Source of the DNA: Intrasporangium flavum
GTDB taxonomy: Bacteria > Actinomycetota > Actinomycetes > Actinomycetales > Dermatophilaceae
Reading direction: 5' to 3'
DNA: 64,000 nt
Assembly: GCF_001956915.1 (NCBI RefSeq)
Contig: NZ_MLJO01000011.1
Coordinates: 1-64,000 of the forward strand
Of the stretch, positions 55,586 to 63,369 are shown one piece after another; the first letter of the stretch is position 1; each line of letters starts with the position of its first letter. Position numbers and translations under genes: made by a program. The notes beneath the pieces are model-generated. The model had not been told where the DNA came from and did no database searches. It saw nothing but the letters and a program-made list of their open reading frames with translations.

Positions 55586-57778
55586 CTACAGGTGGTGGCG
55601 GTCGCGGCGTCGGCGGACCGGGGCGTTGCGTGCCTCGATCGACAGGAAGTGCATGACGGCCGAGATGACGAGCGGCACCGTGAAGATCGTGGCCACGGGC
55701 GGGATGGCCGCGCCGGAGTCGTTGGTGAGGAAGCCGATGACGGCCATGACGACGATCGACCACAGGCCGCGGTGCAGCAGGGGGGCCTCCTCGAGCAGGC
55801 GGCGCAGCGGTTCGGTGCCGAACGCGCCCGGCCGAGCCAGGACGTAGACGCCGAGGGCGGTGATCGCCACGACGACGACGAGCAGCAGCGGCAGGTGGAT
55901 CGCGAGGTCGACGTTGGCCCACAGCTTGCGCGACATGACGTCCCACGCGCCGCCGTCGATGACGGTCTGCAGGAACCGGCCGGGGTGCGAGCGCTCGGAC
56001 TCGGGGCGGCGCCAGTCGAGGTAGGAGACGCCGCCGACGACGAGCCCGGCCACGACGAGCACGAGCACGACGTTGCGCAGCGAGGTCTTCCAGCCGAGGA
56101 CGCCCATGAGGAGGAAGCCGAGCGCCGGGACGAGGGCGATCGGGCCACCGAAGTCGGCGCCCCAGGCGGGCAGCACGTCGACGGCGAGCGCCGCACCGCC
56201 GATGACGACGACGGCGAAGACCGCTAGCCGGGGAGCCTCGCGCCGCACGAGCGCGTGCGCCATCGAGGCGCAGAGCAGGAGTACCGCCGAGGCGTAGAGG
56301 GCGAAGGCGACGTTGCCCATGCCGTAGAAGCGGCCGCCGACGAGCGGCTGCAGCCCGAAGATCGAGGAGATCTGCAGCCGGGAGCCGGTGATGAGGTCGA
56401 TGCCGATGACGGCCGCCGTGAGCGCCGACATCGTCGCGAGGGGGCCGAGCGCCGAGCTGCTCCACGGTCCGCTCAGGGAGATGAACGCCAGCCCCGCGCT
56501 CATGACGAGCACGAGCCCGAGGAGCATGACGGTGAGCACGATCGTGTTCTCCGACCAGCGCCACCACGGCACGAGGTTGGCCAGGAAGGTCGCGGCCGGC
56601 ATCGCGGCGCCGGTGATGCTGACGAGGCGCACGAGCCGGAGCCCGCGCTGACGGGTCAGGCGTTGGTTCCACGGCCGGGCCCGCCGCACGCTCCACCAGA
56701 GCGCGAGCAGGGCCAGCACCATCGTCGAGAGCCAGATGATCAGGAACGGCGCGACGATGCGGTGCATCGCGTCGGCCTTGGTGTCGATGTCGGTGAGGAC
56801 GGTCAGCTTCGTCGCGGCCGTGGACTCGCTGTTGTTCGCGGAGGGGACGACCGACAGGGCGCGGCCGCCGATGCCGACGACGGGGTTGACCCCGCCGCGC
56901 TGCAGGATCGTCGCGGTGATGTCGGACAGCTGCGCGACGCCCGTGGTGCGGGTCGAGGCCGACGCGAGCAGGCCCGGCCCGTAGTGCGGGCCGGTGGCCG
57001 TGAGCAGCCGCAGGCGCTCCTGGCGGTCGCGGTCGGACAGGCTGACGACGACGAGGTCGGCGCCGTTGGGCATGGCGTCGACGACCTGGTCGAGGCGCCG
57101 CTCGAGGATGTTGATCCGCTCGACCTGCTGGGCCGGGTTCGGGTTGGTGGCATCGAGGGAGCCGACGTCGACGATCGACACCGGGCACTGGGCGAGGTCG
57201 GACACGAGCGTCGTGACGGAGAACTCTGAGTACTTGGCGACCTTGCCGTCGCTCGTGGCGGCGGCGAGGCCTGCGCCGGGGCCGACCGCCTGGATGCACG
57301 TGTTGCCCTTGGCGAAGCTGTCCCCGAGCAGGCCCATCTGTGCGCGGAACTCCGACTGGGCGGAGTTCGCGGCGATGGCGTCGTAGCCGATGACGCGGAA
57401 GCCCTGCGTGGCGTCGCCGGCCACGGAGGGCAGCGGCCCGCACTCGGGCCGGTCGGACTCGGCGGCGGGTCCCGCGGACTCGCCGGCGCCGACCGTCGAC
57501 CAGCCGTCGACCGGGCACGTCGTGAGGCCGAGCGTCTTGACCGACACCGACGCGGCCGAGCCGTCGCGGAGCAGGCCCCACAGCGTCGGTGTCTTCTCGG
57601 GGCTCACGTCGTCCCACGAGAGGCCGCCGATGCCGACGACGACGAGCGACTCGCCCGGCTTGGGGGCGGTGGTGGGCGGCACGGGGACCTCGCTGCGCTT
57701 GACGTACGCGAGGGTCAGCACGGCCACCACGGCGAGGAGCGCGACGACGAGCGTCTTGACGGGGTGGCGGCGGATCAC
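55586..57778 (-). CDS. large membrane protein with extracytoplasmic phosphatase/sulfatase-like domain
   Basis: 730 aa. One N-terminal helix (TLVVALLAVVAVLTLAYV) anchors an outside domain (about 40-330) of alkaline-phosphatase-like fold: VVGIGGLSWDDVSPEKTPTLWGLLRDGSAAS, a TTCPVDGWSTVGAG segment and DLVVVSLSDRDRQ..GPHYGPGLLAS. About ten helices follow (from about 350). Classical Ser/Thr-Asp-His catalytic residues are only partly identifiable. GTG 57778 lies seven bases after TAGTCT. A lipid or glycan transfer role at the envelope is possible; the family is otherwise uncharacterised. Confidence 0.82.
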   Translation of the reverse strand: MIRRHPVKTLVVALLAVVAVLTLAYVKRSEVPVPPTTAPKPGESLVVVGIGGLSWDDVSPEKTPTLWGLLRDGSAASVSVKTLGLTTCPVDGWSTVGAGESAGPAAESDRPECGPLPSVAGDATQGFRVIGYDAIAANSAQSEFRAQMGLLGDSFAKGNTCIQAVGPGAGLAAATSDGKVAKYSEFSVTTLVSDLAQCPVSIVDVGSLDATNPNPAQQVERINILERRLDQVVDAMPNGADLVVVSLSDRDRQERLRLLTATGPHYGPGLLASASTRTTGVAQLSDITATILQRGGVNPVVGIGGRALSVVPSANNSESTAATKLTVLTDIDTKADAMHRIVAPFLIIWLSTMVLALLALWWSVRRARPWNQRLTRQRGLRLVRLVSITGAAMPAATFLANLVPWWRWSENTIVLTVMLLGLVLVMSAGLAFISLSGPWSSSALGPLATMSALTAAVIGIDLITGSRLQISSIFGLQPLVGGRFYGMGNVAFALYASAVLLLCASMAHALVRREAPRLAVFAVVVIGGAALAVDVLPAWGADFGGPIALVPALGFLLMGVLGWKTSLRNVVLVLVVAGLVVGGVSYLDWRRPESERSHPGRFLQTVIDGGAWDVMSRKLWANVDLAIHLPLLLVVVVAITALGVYVLARPGAFGTEPLRRLLEEAPLLHRGLWSIVVMAVIGFLTNDSGAAIPPVATIFTVPLVISAVMHFLSIEARNAPVRRRRDRHHL

Positions 57779-57888
57779 GCAGGACAGACTACAAACCGGA
57801 TCTGGGCCCGAGGACCGCCGATCACCCGCTGGATCACGGGCTGGAATCCCGGACCGCCACATGCGTCCCGCGACTACCCTTGCGCCTC

Positions 57889-58446
57889 GTGGACGACACG
57901 ACGCTCACCGCCGTGGCCCTGGCCGCCGCGGGCGTCGCCCTGCTCGCCCTCGTCCTGGCCGTGGTCGCCCAGGGGCGGCTGCGCCGGGTCCGGGCCGACT
58001 TCGAGGCGCTCGGCGCCGACGGCGGCCGCACCGACATCGCCCGCGTGGCCGCCGACCAGAACCGCCGCCTCGACCGGCTCGCCGCCGACGTCACCCGCCT
58101 GCGCGCCGACGTCGCTGCCGCCGAGGACGACGTGCGCCAGAGCCTGCGCAACGTCGCCGTCGTGCGCTACGACGCGTTCGGCGACATGGGCGGCCGGCTC
58201 TCGTTCTCCGCGGCGATCGTCGACGACGAGGGCGACGGCATCGTCCTCAGCTCGATCCACGCCCGGGGCGAGTCGCGCACCTACGCCAAGGGCATCGTCG
58301 GCGGCCGGTCGAGCATCACGCTGACGCCCGAGGAGCAGCAGGCGCTCGCGTCGGCGACCAAGGGCGAGCCGGGCACCGACCCCGGCGCCCGCACCCCCGC
58401 ACGCACCCCCACCGGCAGCGCCGGCCGCACGAAGGACGCGTCGTGA
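57889..58446 (+). CDS. DUF4446 family membrane-anchored protein
   Basis: 185 aa. One N-terminal helix (LTAVALAAAGVALLALVLAVVAQ), a coiled-coil region (about 50-88), then the DUF4446 domain NVAVVRYDAFGDMGGRLSFSAAIVDDEGDGIVLSSIHARGESRTYAKGI, and a Thr/Pro-rich tail. GTG 57889 follows TACCCT by eight bases. Its stop overlaps the pheA start. Function unknown. Confidence 0.88.
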   Translation: MDDTTLTAVALAAAGVALLALVLAVVAQGRLRRVRADFEALGADGGRTDIARVAADQNRRLDRLAADVTRLRADVAAAEDDVRQSLRNVAVVRYDAFGDMGGRLSFSAAIVDDEGDGIVLSSIHARGESRTYAKGIVGGRSSITLTPEEQQALASATKGEPGTDPGARTPARTPTGSAGRTKDAS

Positions 58447-59390
58447 CCCCTCCCCGCACCCCCGACGAGCTGCACCGCTTCGGCTACCTCGGCCCCCGCG
58501 GCACCTTCACCCAGATGGCGCTCGACGCGTGGGACGCCGCCGAGGGCCGCGAGCACGTGCCGTTCGGCTCGGTCGATGCGGCGCTGGCGGCCCTGCGCGC
58601 CGGCGACATCGACGCCGCGATGGTCCCCATCGAGAACTCCGTCGAGGGCGGGGTCTCGGCGACCCTCGACGCGCTCGCCACCGGCGACCCGCTCGTCGTC
58701 GTCGGCGAGGTCCTCGTGCCGATCACCTTCGTGCTGTGCGCGAGGGAGGGCACGACGCTCGAGGAGGTCAGGGCCGTCGGCACCCACTCGCACGCCTGGG
58801 CGCAGGTGCGCGCGTGGATGGGGGCCCACCTCCCCGACGCCGTCTACGTGCCGACGCTGTCGACGGCCGCGAGCGCCACGGCCCTCGGCGCACCGGGCGA
58901 GGTGATGTTCGACGCCGGGGTCTGCGCCCCGGTGGCCGCCGCCAACGAGGGCCTGACCGTGCTCGCGTCCGACATCGGCGACAACCGGGCGGCGGTGACG
59001 CGCTTCGTGCTCGTCTCGCGTCCGGGCACCCTGCCCGCACCCACCGGCGCCGACAAGACGACCGTCGTGCTCTTCCAGAAGGAGGACCACGCCGGTGGCC
59101 TGCTCGAGCTGCTCGAGCAGTTCGCGGTGCGCGGGGTCAACATGACCCGCCTCGAGTCGCGTCCCACCGGTGAGGCGATGGGCTCCTACTGCTTCTCCAT
59201 CGACGTCGAGGGCCACGTGCTCGACGAGCGCGTCGGCGAGACCCTCATGGGACTGCGCCGGGTCTGCGCCGAGGTCCGCTTCCTCGGCTCCTACCCGCGC
59301 GCCGACGGCGGGCTGCCGGGCACGCGTCCGGGCACGTCCGACGACGACTTCCGCGCTGCGCGGGCCTGGCTGGCCGACCTGCGCGCCTGA
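58443..59390 (+). CDS. pheA: prephenate dehydratase
   Basis: Makes phenylpyruvate for phenylalanine synthesis. 315 aa with the dehydratase lobe (GYLGPRGTFTQMALDAW, VPIENSVEGGVSATLDAL, VGTHSHAWAQVRAWM, ASDIGDNRAAVTRFVLV, with the catalytic Thr region near TRF) and a C-terminal ACT domain (LLELLEQFAVRGVNMTRLESRP) for phenylalanine feedback, ending FLGSYPRAD. GTG 58443 overlaps the DUF4446 stop. There is no chorismate mutase domain. Confidence 0.96.
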   Translation: MTPPRTPDELHRFGYLGPRGTFTQMALDAWDAAEGREHVPFGSVDAALAALRAGDIDAAMVPIENSVEGGVSATLDALATGDPLVVVGEVLVPITFVLCAREGTTLEEVRAVGTHSHAWAQVRAWMGAHLPDAVYVPTLSTAASATALGAPGEVMFDAGVCAPVAAANEGLTVLASDIGDNRAAVTRFVLVSRPGTLPAPTGADKTTVVLFQKEDHAGGLLELLEQFAVRGVNMTRLESRPTGEAMGSYCFSIDVEGHVLDERVGETLMGLRRVCAEVRFLGSYPRADGGLPGTRPGTSDDDFRAARAWLADLRA

Positions 59391-59407
59391 CCGGCCTGCG
59401 GCGCGGC

Positions 59408-60181
59408 TCAGCCGATCGTCGCGCCGCTCTTGAGCAGGAAGAGGGTCTCCTCGCCGACGATGCCGTCGACGCCGATGCGGTTGGCGGCCTGGAGCGTCTC
59501 GACGGCCTTCTTCGTCTCGGCGCCGAACGCGCCGTCGACGGCCAGCTTCGCACCGGCGGCCCGCAGGGCCCGCTGGAGGGTCGTGACGTCGGCGCCCTTG
59601 GAACCGGGCTTGAGCGTGCCGTCGCCGAGCGAGCGGCTGATGATGCTGACCCAGAACCCGCCGTCGACGCGGCCGGGGCGGCTCGGCCCTCCCTCGAAGG
59701 TGGCCTCGACCTTGGCGACCGCGGCGCGGGTCGGGGCGCCGTAGGTGCCGTCGACGGCGACGGGGCCGAAGTCGGCGTCGTTGAGGAAGCACTGGAGCGC
59801 GCTGACGGCCGGGCCGGTGGCGCCGGGGTCGAGCTGCGGGTAGGCGTCGAGCGTCCGGGTGCAGCTGCCCGCGACCGAGCCGGCCGACGTCGTGGCCGAG
59901 GTGGTCGGGGCGGTCGGGGTCGGACGCGTCGGCGTCAACGGCGCCGCCGTGACGGTCGGGATCGGCCCCTCGGTCGCGGACGAGGCGTCCGTCGTCGGGG
60001 TGTCGCCCGGGACGTCCGCGGACGCCGTCAGCGAGGCCTGGCCCGCGGCGCGGTCCGGGCCGTCAGGGCCGCACGCGGCGAGCGTCGGCGCGAGCAGGAG
60101 CGCCGCGAGCAGCGGCGACCAGCGCCGGAGCCGGCGGGCGGTGCGCGTCGTGGACGGGAGCGTCTGGTGCTGCGGTGTCAT
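59408..60181 (-). CDS. lipoprotein with two peptidoglycan-binding (PGRP-like, PG_binding_1) domains
   Basis: 257 aa from ATG 60181, which has AGGGG nearby; an ATG at 60199 is also in frame. The lipobox is LLAPTLAAC with a Cys near residue 35, after a basic start. A Thr/Pro/Ala-rich spacer leads to two PG_binding_1 repeats: LDPGATGPAVSALQCFLNDADFGPVAVDGTYGAPTRAAVAKVE and KPGSKGADVTTLQRALRAAGAKLAVDGAFGAETKKAVETLQAANRIGVDGIVGEETLFLL. The protein is probably anchored to the membrane and touches the wall. No catalytic domain is present. Confidence 0.88.
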   Translation of the reverse strand: MTPQHQTLPSTTRTARRLRRWSPLLAALLLAPTLAACGPDGPDRAAGQASLTASADVPGDTPTTDASSATEGPIPTVTAAPLTPTRPTPTAPTTSATTSAGSVAGSCTRTLDAYPQLDPGATGPAVSALQCFLNDADFGPVAVDGTYGAPTRAAVAKVEATFEGGPSRPGRVDGGFWVSIISRSLGDGTLKPGSKGADVTTLQRALRAAGAKLAVDGAFGAETKKAVETLQAANRIGVDGIVGEETLFLLKSGATIG

Positions 60182-60696
60182 GCGGGTACCCCTGGTCATC
60201 GAGACGGCCCGCCCTCGCCGGGCCGCGGTCCGAGTATGCGGCGCGGCGCCCCGGAGGGCCGGCAGGACACGTCGTTTCGTGACGAAACGGACACCTTCGG
60301 GCGGCATGTCCGGGCCCGGGCGCACGGCAGGGGGCGCACGGGAGGGGGCGCCGGCGCTGCCTAGCCGGCGCCCCACGGGAGCCTGGGCGACCCCAGCGCG
60401 CCCTGGCCCCACAGGTCACCGAGCCAGCCGCCCCTCCGCGGCCCCCGTACGGCTCGATGACCAGTTCCCCGAGTGGGTCCCCCGACAGCACAGAGCCGGA
60501 CCCGGCGGGCCTGATACGTGCCCGCGAAAAAAGTTGACGGAGCGCGGTGTATCAGTTCCGCCCCGCGCGCCACCATTCCGGTGAGAGCGTCGGGCACATA
60601 ACCCGGCCCGGCCGCGACGCTGCCGTGCTCGGCTGCCGAGCACACCCCTCGCGACCACCACGCTCACCCACGCTCACCCCTCACAGGAGGCACCAC
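60182..60696. other. 515-base gap before the protease-sigma-TPR operon
   Basis: No convincing gene. An AAAAAA-containing AT-rich patch with TTGACG (60534-60539) lies inside a 7-base inverted repeat, CTGATAC (60511-60517) and GTATCAG (60549-60555). No -10 at the right distance was found. The repeat may be an operator or a binding site for the sigma factor encoded in the operon. The rest is GC-rich without visible signals. Confidence 0.5.
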
Positions 60697-62268
60697 ATGG
60701 CAGAGACCGGTCAGCCCGGTGGCGCAGGCCAGGGCGGCGCACCCCGTCCCGTCCGGCCGCCCGTCCGCGTCCTCGACCCGGCGACCGCGATGCGCCGGAC
60801 CGACGGCCAGGCGCCCGACCCGGCGCTCTACCTGTCCGACCGGCTCCTCGTGCGCAACGAGCCCGGCGGCACGCGCGGGCTCGGCGACCTCGCCGAGGCC
60901 CTCGAGCCGCTCGGCCTCGACTACGTCGAGACGCCGCGCTCCGGTGGCGGCACCCGCGACCTCGAGGCGTCGGCCGAGTGGGGCACGAGCATCACGCTGC
61001 GCCCGCGTCGGTCGATCGACACCGTCGACGCGTGGAACGTCCTGCAGCAGCTGCGCGCCCTCGGCGACCCGATCTCCGAGCGCCTCAGCCTCGAGCACGT
61101 CCTGCGCCCGGCCGACGGCTACTGGGGCGGGATCGGCTACTGGGGCGGCATCGGCGGCTACTGGGGCGGGATCGGTGGCTACTGGGGTGGCATCGGCTAC
61201 TGGGGCGGCATCGGGATGGACGCCCTCCAGGAGTACGCCGTGCCCGGCCGGGGCGGCCGGATGCCGGTGAGCCTGGCCCTGCCCGACCCGGCGCTGCGGG
61301 CCCGCGAGCTCGCGCGCCGTCCGGTCGTCGCCGTCCCCGACACCGCGGTCGCCAAGCACCCGTGGTTCAAGGACGAGCGCACCATCGTGCGCCTCAAGTA
61401 CGAGAACGGCCGCCTCGTGCCGGCCGGCCCGCCCGAGGACGTCGCCGCGACGCCGGCGGGCACCGCGGGCCTCAGCGACACCCCGAAGCCGCAGGAGCCG
61501 GTGGGCCTGCTCCACGGCCACGCGACCTTCATCGCCGGCCTCGTGCGCCAGGGCTGCCCCGAGGCGACGATCCTGTCGATCCCCGTCATGGGCGAGGACG
61601 GCCAGGTCGACGAGGCCGACATCCTCGACGTCCTCGAGGCGCTCCTCGACCGGCACGTCCACGGGCAGGGCAGCAACCACCCGGAGGACTGCATCGACGT
61701 CCTGTCGCTGTCGCTCGGCTACTACGCCGAGGACCGCACCTACACCTCCGGCCCGGTCGCCGACCTGCTCGACCGCTTCGCCGAGGCCGGCGTGGCCGTG
61801 GTGGCCGGTGCCGGCAACGACGGCACGAGCGCACCGTTCGTGCCTGCGGCGCTCGCCGCCTCGCTCCCGCAGCGGATCACGGCCAAGGCGCTGCCGCCGC
61901 TGTCGAGCGTCGGGGCGAACAACCCCGACGGTTCGACGGTCGCGCTCTTCTCCAACCCGCTGCCGGTCATCACAGCCGTGCGGCCCGGGGTCTCGGTCGT
62001 CAGCACCCTGCCGCTCACCAACGGCATGGGCCAGCCCTCGACGAAGGTCGACGGCGACGGCCCGGTGCGCTGCACGGTCGACCCCGACGACTACACCGGC
62101 GGGTTCGGCGTCTGGAGCGGCACGTCGTTCGCGACGCCGGTCTTCGCCGCCGAGGTCGCCGCGGCCATCGCCCTGGAGAAGGACCTCGCCGACGTCGCGC
62201 CGGCCGTCATGCGCAAGCGCGCCCTGCGCGCCCTGCGTCGCTGCATCTCGAAGGGAGCCACGTCATGA
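60697..62268 (+). CDS. cytoplasmic subtilisin-like (S8) serine protease with YWGGIG repeats
   Basis: 523 aa, no signal peptide. The catalytic triad is intact: D215 in VAVPDTAVAKHPWF, H275 in HGHATFIAGLV, S477 in WSGTSFATPVFAAEV; N374 (AGAGNDGTS) is the oxyanion residue. Residues 141-173 are five consecutive G/YWGGIG units between a helical N-terminal domain (about 45-135) and the protease. The repeats are aromatic-Gly rich and could form an aggregation- or ligand-binding loop or a cleavage/inhibition site. ATG 60697 follows CAGGAGG. The sigma-factor start overlaps its stop (ATGA). A classical secreted protease role is unlikely. Confidence 0.9.
   Translation: MAETGQPGGAGQGGAPRPVRPPVRVLDPATAMRRTDGQAPDPALYLSDRLLVRNEPGGTRGLGDLAEALEPLGLDYVETPRSGGGTRDLEASAEWGTSITLRPRRSIDTVDAWNVLQQLRALGDPISERLSLEHVLRPADGYWGGIGYWGGIGGYWGGIGGYWGGIGYWGGIGMDALQEYAVPGRGGRMPVSLALPDPALRARELARRPVVAVPDTAVAKHPWFKDERTIVRLKYENGRLVPAGPPEDVAATPAGTAGLSDTPKPQEPVGLLHGHATFIAGLVRQGCPEATILSIPVMGEDGQVDEADILDVLEALLDRHVHGQGSNHPEDCIDVLSLSLGYYAEDRTYTSGPVADLLDRFAEAGVAVVAGAGNDGTSAPFVPAALAASLPQRITAKALPPLSSVGANNPDGSTVALFSNPLPVITAVRPGVSVVSTLPLTNGMGQPSTKVDGDGPVRCTVDPDDYTGGFGVWSGTSFATPVFAAEVAAAIALEKDLADVAPAVMRKRALRALRRCISKGATS
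61117..61215 (+). repeat. in-frame YWGGIG-coding repeats
   Basis: Ninety-nine bases encode five YWGGIG units (two with an extra Gly), using near-identical codons, CTACTGGGGCGGSATCGG. The near identity at DNA level suggests recent duplication or constrained sequence. This is the only in-gene repeat of its kind in the window. Confidence 0.9.
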
Positions 62269-62846
62269 CCCCCACGCCCACCGCGCCCGACGGCCTCGGC
62301 ACCCTCGCCGGCAAGGCCTTCGCCGCCTACCTCGGCGGCGAGCGCGAGCGCCTGTCCGAGCTCGTCGACCTCGTGACGCCGGTGCTGTGGAACGCGGCCC
62401 GCTCCCAGGGTGCGAACCCGGCGACGTGCGAGGACGCCGTGCAGACCGCGTTCCTCCAGCTCGTCGACCGCGCCGAGTCGATCCACGAACCGGCCGCGGT
62501 GCTCGGCTGGCTCGTCGTCGTCGTCAAGCGCGAGGTGTGGCGCCTCGCGCGCGGCTCCCGGCGCGAGATCGGCGTCGAGGAGGTGCCGGAGGCCCCGGCG
62601 CAGAGCCTCGACCCCGAGGCGCAGGCGGTGCTGAGCGAGCGCCAGGGCGTGCTGTGGAGGCACGTCTCGACCCTGTCCCCGCGGTGCCAGGAGCTGCTCC
62701 GGGTCATCGCGTTCGCCGACCGTCCCGACTACGCGGCCATCGCCGAGTCGCTCGGGATGCCGGTCGGCAGCATCGGCCCGACCCGCGGCCGATGCCTCCA
62801 GAAGCTGAGGACGACCCTCGGCTCCGATCCCGGATGGGCGGTGTGA
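62265..62846 (+). CDS. sigma-70/ECF-like RNA polymerase sigma factor
   Basis: 193 aa. Region 2: LVTPVLWNAARSQGANPATCEDAVQTAFLQLVDRAESIHEPAAVLGWLVVVVKREVWRLARG. Region 4 helix-turn-helix: STLSPRCQELLRVIAFADRPDYAAIAESLGMPVGSIGPTRGRCLQKLR. The GxxGxxR-rich region 4 fits ECF-type factors of the protease-linked groups. ATG 62265 overlaps the protease stop. The next gene could be its regulator, although it lacks a recognisable anti-sigma domain. Confidence 0.9.
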   Translation: MTPTPTAPDGLGTLAGKAFAAYLGGERERLSELVDLVTPVLWNAARSQGANPATCEDAVQTAFLQLVDRAESIHEPAAVLGWLVVVVKREVWRLARGSRREIGVEEVPEAPAQSLDPEAQAVLSERQGVLWRHVSTLSPRCQELLRVIAFADRPDYAAIAESLGMPVGSIGPTRGRCLQKLRTTLGSDPGWAV

Positions 62847-62847
62847 C

Positions 62848-63333
62848 ATGAGCTCGCACAAGGACGCCATTGACGACCTCGACGTGGCCGCGCTGCGCCA
62901 GCTGCGAGAGCTGTTCTCGCACGCCGACCCCGTACCGTCCGACCTCACCGAGCGGATCAAGTTCGAGCTGACCGTCCAGGCGCTGCACGCCGAGGTCGCC
63001 GAGCTCATGGACTCGGCCCTGCTGGCGACGCGCGGCACGAAGGTCGAGCCGACGCCCACCGAGTCGGTGACCTTCAACGCGGCGTCGGTCAGCCTCATGG
63101 TGACGGTCAACGCGAGCGACCTCGAGGGCCGGGTCCGGGTCGACGGCTACGTCACGGTGCCCGGCGCCACGGTCGAGGCGGTCTCGACCGACGGGAGCAC
63201 GTTGGTCGATACCGATGCGAACGGGCGTTTCGTTCTGGATGATCTACCCCATGGCCCGATCCACTTCGTGATCCGGGTCGACCCCGACGACGAGAACGCG
63301 CGACCGGTCATCACGCCCACGATCCAGCTGTGA
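62848..63333 (+). CDS. helical protein with carboxypeptidase-regulatory-like domain, 161 aa
   Basis: Residues about 8-62 are acidic helices (DLDVAALRQLRELFSHADPVPSDLTERIKFELTVQALHAEVAELMDSALLATRG) such as an anti-sigma-like or partner-binding region. Residues about 85-150 are a beta domain of CarboxypepD-regulatory type: VRVDGYVTVPGATVEAVSTDGSTLVDTDANGRFVLDDLPHGPIHFVIRV. No membrane segment, so anchoring is not expected. ATG 62848 starts one base after the sigma-factor stop. The domain type is usually extracellular, but this operon seems cytoplasmic. Role unknown, possibly an adaptor between sigma factor and TPR protein. Confidence 0.82.
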   Translation: MSSHKDAIDDLDVAALRQLRELFSHADPVPSDLTERIKFELTVQALHAEVAELMDSALLATRGTKVEPTPTESVTFNAASVSLMVTVNASDLEGRVRVDGYVTVPGATVEAVSTDGSTLVDTDANGRFVLDDLPHGPIHFVIRVDPDDENARPVITPTIQL

Positions 63334-63369
63334 GGGCGTGAGCCCCGCCGTGCAGGGAGGCGGCCCAGG

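Noticed and set aside
60182..60696. Small ORFs in the 515-base leader of the protease operon
   Set aside because: Arg/Pro/Ala-rich translations, with no ribosome site or consistent codon bias.
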